A stretch of 64,000 nt of DNA from Pedobacter sp. (lineage in GTDB: Bacteria; Bacteroidota; Bacteroidia; Sphingobacteriales; Sphingobacteriaceae), in NCBI GenBank assembly GCA_031119475.1, contig JAVHXV010000001.1, positions 1,182,849 to 1,246,848 on the forward strand. Reading direction: 5' to 3'. The translations under genes and the position numbers were made by a program. Below, in pieces: positions 59,124 to 64,000 of this stretch (positions are counted from its first letter, which is position 1; each line of letters opens with the position of its first letter). Below the pieces are notes generated by a model that made no database searches, was not told the DNA's origin, and saw nothing but the letters and a program-made list of their open reading frames with translations.

Positions 59124-61658
59124 ATGACAGACACATCAATTTTGCAGGAATTAAAGCGTTTGATCTTGGTAAAAAATGGCATCCATATCGTTAGCCCTTC
59201 CGATTGTCGCATCATCTCCCTAGCCATACAAAAAGAGTTAAAAAAGAATGTGAGCGAAACAACGATCAAGCGGCTATTTGGATTTGCCCAGATCAAACAC
59301 GACTTTTCTAAATTTACCATCAATACCCTGAAAGAATACGCTGGGCTTGTTGCCGATGAGACCATAACAGATCATTTTGCCAATCCAGCTTTGGCCGCTC
59401 TTGATCACCATCGCGCCCTGGCGGAAAAAATAACTGCCCATACCTTACAAAATATCCGCAACCGTTGCAGCGTTCCCTATGAGTTGACCATCCCGCGTGA
59501 ATTCGCCAAACATGACCTTGAATTCTTTTATCACAGCAAATACAGTTATACCGCTTTTATCTCGCAACCTGGTTATGGAAAAAGCATCCTGCTCAGCCAT
59601 CTGGTACAGCAGCTATTTCTTGATCCAGCGGCCCCGCTTAAAAAAGACATTGTAGTTTTCATTAATGCCGACGAACTCTTTAACGAAGAAATGGCCGAAC
59701 TGCATCTTGAGGACAAGATCAAGTCCAAGTTGGATATTCAGACAGACATCGAACTGGCAGCATTTTTCGAGGCCCAGTTTCAGCAAACGGGAACAAAGCT
59801 GATATTGATTATCGATGGTTTTTCGGAACTGATCAGCACCAGATCGTCCAAACCCAGGATATTGGATAGCCTTACGGGATTGATCAGTACCATTGGCCAG
59901 CATGAAGGCATTAAACTGGTGCTCAGCATGCGCTCTACCACCTGGAGCCGCTTCAATGAAAAAATCAGAAATGCCTATTTTTATAAACAGAAATGGTATC
60001 CGGGGAGCTATTTTAACCTGAACGACAATTCAAATGTTCCACCACTAACAGAACTGGAGGTAGAACAGATCTTCCACAAGATGAGTCCGCTCGACTTTGC
60101 AAAGATCAATGAAAACCTTAAGGTGCAGCTCAAATTTCCATTTCATATCCAATGGTATTACCAATTGAAAGAAGAATATCCGGCTTTCGAATCATATACC
60201 AATATCTTGTTCTATGAAATCATTTCGAGGTTCATCCAGGAAAAGATCTATAATGCTACATACGCTACTGAAAAAGTCCTGTGCTGTAAAAAAATCGTGC
60301 AGCTGACCAATTATGGTAGAAAAGGATATGCTGTACCAAAAATAGACCTCATCCAGGAAATGCCAATCATCAAAGATGCCTATGATGAACTGTTGGCAGA
60401 TGGGATCCTCATGGAAGAAAAACAGCTTAAGAACGGGCTTTCAGCTGAATACGTGAGATTCATACAAACACACACCTTTGAGTATTTCCTGTTCCTCGAA
60501 TTGTATGACCTGTTCAGCAACCAGATGGACTCTAAATTTTTCGAGCTGATCAACAACGAATATACGGGCAACCAGGTCCGTTTCCAACTGCTCCAGTGGT
60601 CGGTAAGGCTCATGGTCAAGCAGTATAAGTTCGAAGAAATGGAGGCGGTTTTGAGCATCAAGTTAAACAGTTACGAAAACAACTACCTGATCTATTTTAT
60701 TGCAGAAAACCTCAGCTATAATGCCAAGTACGACCCCCTGCTGACCAAGGAAATGAGCAATCAGGGCCTGCATGCCCTGCTGATCAAAAAACTGATCCAT
60801 TTTGATTTTATCGATTCCTGCTATAAGGATGCGATCAATTGCCTGATCGATATTGTAGACAATGAATACAATGCCCTATTTTACCATACCATTTTAGGGA
60901 TTTTTGACTGTCTCAGCCTTGATCAGGAACGCATCAATGCACGATTGAAGCAAATGGAAGTGCTGGAAAATGCACGGAAGACCTGGACGATCGACCCCTA
61001 TAGAATTGTAGCCCTGATCCAACAAAAAATTAGCGGAAAGGCCATTCTTGATGATCCGACCTTGGCCCTCATCGAAGAATTCAAGAACCACGGTTCCGTG
61101 TTGATAAAAGAAAACAAGGACTTGCCAAGTACCATGAAAACCATCAATTATCTGCTCATCCTGATGGTCAATCTATTTTATGGTACACCAAAGGAGGTCA
61201 TCAAGATCGTAAATGCGATTGTAAAGGCCTATCCCGCACTAAAGCGTACCAGGGAATTCTTCTCCATTTATCTGCTGAATATTCTTGCCCAAGCACATGC
61301 CAAAATAAATCCCGGGGCAAAGACCGACCAGATGGAAAAATTATTGACCAATCTATATGCCGATATCAGAAATAATTATACTTCCTATACCCAATCGGTT
61401 ATTTTATCGATCAAGGCAGAGCAGAGCAAAAATAGGAAGGATTACGAGACGGCCCTGAAATATGCCGAAGAAAGCCTGGCCATCTATAGACGTAACGAAT
61501 TTGCCATTCATGAGCTCTACACCTATCAATTTATGATAGCGCTGTACAAACTATTGAAAAATCAGGAAAAAATTGATTTCTATACCAAACAAAAACAGCA
61601 ATTATTGGCAAAAAAGAAAGTAGATTTGCCTTGGCTAGAAGAGCCTTTGGTTCAATGA
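59124..61658 (+). CDS. STAND-class P-loop NTPase with helical-repeat C-terminus
   Basis: 844 residues. An N-terminal domain (about 1-75), with PSDCRIISLAIQKELKKNVSETTIKRLFGF then FTINTLKEYAG, resembles small helical modules of Bacteroidota regulators. The NTPase core has Walker A SQPGYGKSILLSHL (about 147-160), Walker B KLILIIDGFSEL (about 226-237) and a sensor-like LVLSMRSTTWSRF. The rest (about 400-840) is alpha-helical repeats of TPR type (ALKYAEESLAIYRRNEFAIHELYTYQ). STAND ATPases act as ligand-activated switches in signalling or phage defence. No toxin domain is seen. The VOC gene starts 29 bp later. Confidence 0.75.
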   Translation: MTDTSILQELKRLILVKNGIHIVSPSDCRIISLAIQKELKKNVSETTIKRLFGFAQIKHDFSKFTINTLKEYAGLVADETITDHFANPALAALDHHRALAEKITAHTLQNIRNRCSVPYELTIPREFAKHDLEFFYHSKYSYTAFISQPGYGKSILLSHLVQQLFLDPAAPLKKDIVVFINADELFNEEMAELHLEDKIKSKLDIQTDIELAAFFEAQFQQTGTKLILIIDGFSELISTRSSKPRILDSLTGLISTIGQHEGIKLVLSMRSTTWSRFNEKIRNAYFYKQKWYPGSYFNLNDNSNVPPLTELEVEQIFHKMSPLDFAKINENLKVQLKFPFHIQWYYQLKEEYPAFESYTNILFYEIISRFIQEKIYNATYATEKVLCCKKIVQLTNYGRKGYAVPKIDLIQEMPIIKDAYDELLADGILMEEKQLKNGLSAEYVRFIQTHTFEYFLFLELYDLFSNQMDSKFFELINNEYTGNQVRFQLLQWSVRLMVKQYKFEEMEAVLSIKLNSYENNYLIYFIAENLSYNAKYDPLLTKEMSNQGLHALLIKKLIHFDFIDSCYKDAINCLIDIVDNEYNALFYHTILGIFDCLSLDQERINARLKQMEVLENARKTWTIDPYRIVALIQQKISGKAILDDPTLALIEEFKNHGSVLIKENKDLPSTMKTINYLLILMVNLFYGTPKEVIKIVNAIVKAYPALKRTREFFSIYLLNILAQAHAKINPGAKTDQMEKLLTNLYADIRNNYTSYTQSVILSIKAEQSKNRKDYETALKYAEESLAIYRRNEFAIHELYTYQFMIALYKLLKNQEKIDFYTKQKQQLLAKKKVDLPWLEEPLVQ

Positions 61659-61687
61659 CCTTTTTCGATTACCCATAGCAGTTTACG

Positions 61688-62083
61688 ATGCACCTAGACC
61701 ATGTTACCATTAGGACCCACGAGCTGGAAGCGACCAGAAACTTCATGGTAGAGGTATTCGGGCTAGTCGAAGGCTCCCGACCTGCTTCTATTGTGGCAAG
61801 TGTGGAGGGCTATTGGCTTTATGAAAAAGACTGGCCTTTAATCCACCTGATCAAGAGCAATGTGCCGCCAGGCCATAGCCATGAAAGCGCAGAAGCAATC
61901 GATCATTTTGCATTCGTTATGGAAGATTACAAGGGATTTGAACAAAAATTGATCAGGTTGGGCATCTCCTATCAGAAAATGCACATCCCAGAGATGCGGC
62001 GCAAACGGATCTTTTTGCATACGCCATTTGGTATCCTCATAGAAACAATTTTCGAAGAAAACGAAAATAGCCACAGGAGTTAA
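61688..62083 (+). CDS. VOC (glyoxalase-fold) family protein
   Basis: 131 residues with the paired beta-alpha-beta-beta-beta modules of the VOC fold: LDHVTIRTHELEATRNFMVEVFGLVEG (residues 2-28) and DHFAFVMEDYKGFEQKLIRLGI (about 77-98), ending FLHTPFGILIETIFEEN. Metal ligands would be His4, His78 and Glu123, which are all present. It could be a dioxygenase, lyase or resistance-type protein; nothing decides. It starts 29 bp after the STAND gene stop and may share its transcript. Confidence 0.85.
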   Translation: MHLDHVTIRTHELEATRNFMVEVFGLVEGSRPASIVASVEGYWLYEKDWPLIHLIKSNVPPGHSHESAEAIDHFAFVMEDYKGFEQKLIRLGISYQKMHIPEMRRKRIFLHTPFGILIETIFEENENSHRS

Positions 62084-62252
62084 CTGATAAGAATCATCCT
62101 TACTTGCTCCAAATACATGCTAATCCCCCATGGCTAGGCCATAAAATTAAGACGAAAATTAATTTCTATATAGTTTAATTGCTGAAAGCCTCAGAAAAGT
62201 CGATGTAGCTGCAGATTTAAGCGATAAGCGGCAACAAGTTCAGGTTTAATTG

Positions 62253-62301
62253 GTATCGAGTATCAGGTATCGAGTATCAAGAGCAAAGTGCAAAGTTCAA
62301 A
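62253..62301 (+). repeat. Heptamer array between the VOC and DUF1080 genes
   Basis: GTATCGA, GTATCAG, GTATCGA, GTATCAA, GAGCAAA, GTGCAAA, GTTCAAA in register. It drifts through three variants within one array. The 170 bases between the VOC stop and this array show nothing clear. Confidence 0.78.
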
Positions 62302-62317
62302 GCGTACAGCAGAATTG

Positions 62318-62345
62318 TCCTCCCGAACGAAGTGAGGGATCTCTG
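62318..62345. repeat. REP-like element (TCCCGAACGAAGTGAGGGA core)
   Basis: TCCC/GGGA arms round GAACGAAGTGA. It is the reverse complement of the element at 20488-20516 and lies between the two arrays of a convergent pair, as that one does. Confidence 0.65.
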
Positions 62346-62372
62346 AAAGATTACCATGAGACACCCCTGGTC

Positions 62373-62463
62373 TTTGAGCTTTGAGCCTTAAGCTTTCAAC
62401 CTTGAACCTTCAACCTTGAACTTTCAACCTTGAACTTTCAACCTTGAACTTTTAACTTTTAAC
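62373..62463 (-). repeat. 13-unit heptamer array after the DUF1080 gene
   Basis: Four bases after the stop on the minus strand: GTTAAAA, GTTAAAA, GTTCAAG, GTTGAAA, GTTCAAG, GTTGAAA, GTTCAAG, GTTGAAG, GTTCAAG, GTTGAAA, GCTTAAG, GCTCAAA, GCTCAAA. All are in register. The alternation of GTTCAAG and GTTGAAA gives a 14-nt super-period. Confidence 0.9.
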
Positions 62464-62467
62464 TTGA

Positions 62468-63238
62468 CTAAATCTCCCTCACCCAGATGTTGCGGAAACT
62501 GATGGGCTCGCTCTTATCGCCGTGGGCCTGCAATTTGATCGGACTGGCACCATGTGCTTTTTTATAGTCAGGCTTTCCGATGTAAAGGGTCGGTCCGGCG
62601 AGTTCAAAATTATTTTGGACCACAACGCCGTTAAAAAGAACAGTAACCCTGGCCGGACTTTTCAAAGAACCATCGGAATTAAATACTGGAGCAGTCCAGA
62701 TCACATCATAAGATTGCCATTCGCCTGGTTTCCGATTGGCATTTACCATTGGAGTGGTCTGTTTATAGATACTGCCGGCCTGGCCATTCGTATAGGTCTT
62801 ATTGTTATAGGAATCCAGGATCTGCAGCTCATAGCCCAAATCGCCACCACCAATGGAGGCCAAGAACAGTCCACTATTTCCACGTGCCTGGCCTTCTCCG
62901 GTTATATTTTCAGGGATCAGCCACTCGATGTGCAACTGGTAATTGGTAAATTTCTTTTTGGTCTCGATATTTCCGGCAGACTTGTTCACCGTCATTACCC
63001 CATTTTTTACCTCCCATTTAGCTACGCCATTGTCTTTTACACTCACCCATTGGTCGAGGTTTTTGCCATCAAAAAGCACGATCGCATCTGATGGTGCTGC
63101 AGCATTGGTACTTCCCGGAGTAACAATGGGTGGTACAGGTGTATAAAATTCGGTGTCTTCGTGCTTTGGGGATTGTTGTGCGCGTACATTCATCATTGAA
63201 CAGGTGGCTACGGCAAGGCATATAAAATATCGTTTCAT
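62468..63238 (-). CDS. DUF1080 (3-keto-disaccharide hydrolase-like) exported protein
   Basis: 256 residues with a signal peptide (MKRYFICLAVATCSMMNVRAQ). The family pattern is IVLFDGKNLDQWVSVKDNGVAKWEVKNGVMTVN (residues about 53-85), HIEWLIPENITGEGQARGNSGLFLASIGGGDLGYELQILDSYNN (about 107-150), then PGEWQSYDVIWTAPVF and PISFRNIWVREI at the end. This is a beta-sandwich of the concanavalin type. DUF1080 proteins cleave 3-keto-glycosides in some pathways; whether this one does is unknown. No oxidoreductase partner lies next to it. Confidence 0.88.
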   Translation of the reverse strand: MKRYFICLAVATCSMMNVRAQQSPKHEDTEFYTPVPPIVTPGSTNAAAPSDAIVLFDGKNLDQWVSVKDNGVAKWEVKNGVMTVNKSAGNIETKKKFTNYQLHIEWLIPENITGEGQARGNSGLFLASIGGGDLGYELQILDSYNNKTYTNGQAGSIYKQTTPMVNANRKPGEWQSYDVIWTAPVFNSDGSLKSPARVTVLFNGVVVQNNFELAGPTLYIGKPDYKKAHGASPIKLQAHGDKSEPISFRNIWVREI

Positions 63239-63324
63239 TGGGCTATATTGATCAGACAGCTAATATAAAAGAATTTTACGAGTTGGAATGGCGAAATCCC
63301 TAAAACTTCGCCACTACAATACGG

Positions 63325-63564
63325 TTAGTCTTCATCATGCTGTGGTTCCGCAAAATCGCCCATAAATCCGCGTGGATCATCGGTCTTCGCCGATGGACGT
63401 ACCCCCTCTTCATCAGGCATATTTCCAGATGCAATCCCCGCCAGATCGTTGTCGGCATAATCGATTTCCCTTTCAGCAGGTTCCTTTTGTTCCGATCTGT
63501 TAAAACTGGTATGGCGCTCCTCATTTTCTGCCCATCCATGTGGTTCGTTTCCTATTGGTTCCAT
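63325..63564 (-). CDS. Small acidic protein, function unknown
   Basis: 79 residues from ATG 63564 (MEPIGNEPHGWAENEERHTSF). It is very polar and acidic, rich in Glu, Asp, Gly and Pro, and probably disordered, with no signal or membrane helix. A frame-shifted 79-codon ORF on the same strand is rejected because this frame has the more biased protein composition. It lies between the DUF1080 gene and a divergent CSD-like gene and is likely monocistronic. Family not recognised. Confidence 0.6.
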   Translation of the reverse strand: MEPIGNEPHGWAENEERHTSFNRSEQKEPAEREIDYADNDLAGIASGNMPDEEGVRPSAKTDDPRGFMGDFAEPQHDED

Positions 63565-63710
63565 AATCTTAGATTTTAAGTACAGCTAAAGAACAAATGC
63601 CATCTGCCTTTGTTTCGATCTACCTTTTCCACAATAACATGGTGGAAAATTTTTCAAAACTTTTAAAAACAAATCTATTCTTCCAATTGTTCCCATAGAA
63701 ACGGCTTATT

Positions 63711-63911
63711 ATGGAAAAAGGTGAAGTGATTGCCTTTAATAAGGCAGCAGGTAAAGGATTTATACTTAATCCCTACAACAAACTGTATTATTTATTTCAA
63801 TATAGCGACTGCATAGATCCGATCAATGTTGGCGACAATGTCATATTTGAACCCTATCAGGCAAATGGCGCTATCAACATCAAGCGCTATCAACAAGCTA
63901 AAGCATCTTAA
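63711..63911 (+). CDS. Cold-shock-domain-like small protein with degenerate RNA-binding motifs
   Basis: 66 residues, size and strand order as in cold-shock proteins. GEVIAFNKAAGKGFILN (residues about 4-20) stands where RNP1 would be, but the usual K-G-F-G-F-I is shortened to K-G-F-I. YYLFQYSDC (about 27-35) stands where RNP2 (VFVHFS) would be. The closing strand DNVIFEPYQANGAINIKRY is family-like. The reduced aromatic set suggests weaker or altered nucleic-acid binding. It is followed by a heptamer array that runs off the window. Confidence 0.7.
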   Translation: MEKGEVIAFNKAAGKGFILNPYNKLYYLFQYSDCIDPINVGDNVIFEPYQANGAINIKRYQQAKAS

Positions 63912-63929
63912 TTGCGCTACCTGTTACTT

Positions 63930-63999
63930 GATACTAGATACTAGATACTAGATATTAGACACTAGATACTTGATACCTGATACTTGCTACCTGATACTT
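63930..63999 (+). repeat. 10-unit heptamer array after the CSD-like gene
   Basis: GATACTA three times, then GATATTA, GACACTA, GATACTT, GATACCT, GATACTT, GCTACCT and GATACTT, in register to the window edge. It starts 18 bases after the stop and may continue beyond the window. Confidence 0.88.
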
Positions 64000-64000
64000 G

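Noticed and set aside
1..64000. tRNA, rRNA, integrase or transposase genes
   Set aside because: None was recognised in the coding or intergenic sequence; the gaps between genes hold repeats, terminators and promoters instead.

Overview
The window looks like chromosomal DNA of a Sphingobacteriaceae bacterium, most likely Pedobacter or a close relative (phylum Bacteroidota). Evidence: paired SusC/SusD genes, a PorP/SprF-type protein beside a gliding-motility C-terminal-domain protein (type IX secretion), LytS/LytTR regulators, 7TMR-DISM sensor kinases, promoters of the Bacteroidota form TTTG-N(17-23)-TAnnTTTG, moderate-to-low GC and almost no Shine-Dalgarno sequences. No rRNA, tRNA, CRISPR array, transposase or integrase was seen.

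Layout. 1-6.5 kb: Fe-S assembly genes iscS (5' truncated), iscU and a HesB/IscA scaffold, then a long-chain acyl-CoA synthetase and lysS. 6.5-13.7 kb: small housekeeping genes (ung, an Lrp regulator), then the operon mntR-mntH(-Usp fusion)-outer-membrane protein-smpB, and pcm convergent with it. 13.8-22.3 kb: priA, DUF423, exported or envelope proteins, tsaB, yidD, rnpA and rpmH. 22.5-29.6 kb: a LytS/LytTR pair with a LiaF-like membrane protein, a ChaN-like protein, mscL, rpoN and porP. 29.6-33.2 kb: a 1166-residue PKD-domain surface protein coupled to porP. 33.2-40.5 kb: a tight signalling and enzyme operon (E1/ThiF-nitroreductase fusion, GNAT-like acyltransferase, 7TMR-DISM histidine kinase, REC-kinase hybrid, REC protein) with a divergent REC protein. 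40.5-49.4 kb: a small hydrophilic protein, an OmpA lipoprotein, a Crp-like regulator, a MauE/DoxX protein and a DUF6520-like peptide, facing a TlpA-SusC-SusD operon. 49.4-53.7 kb: a structured intergenic unit, an XRE regulator, a sugar-dehydrogenase lipoprotein and a hybrid 7TMR-DISM kinase. 53.9-58.7 kb: a full-length lanthipeptide dehydratase (LanB), a LytS/LytTR pair and, between them, a 51-codon Thr-rich, Cys-free precursor-like gene. 59.1-63.9 kb: a STAND NTPase, a VOC protein, a DUF1080 protein and small proteins.

Three things stand out. (1) The RiPP-like locus has a LanB but no LanC in view, and its candidate precursor has no Cys, so the expected product would be dehydrated but without thioether rings. 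(2) The E1-nitroreductase/acyltransferase/sensor-kinase operon looks like a module that makes and senses a small molecule. (3) Many stop codons are followed at once by degenerate tandem heptamers, each locus with its own variant but the period held at 7 nt and usually in the sense orientation of the upstream gene. REP-like hairpins are nested in or between these arrays.
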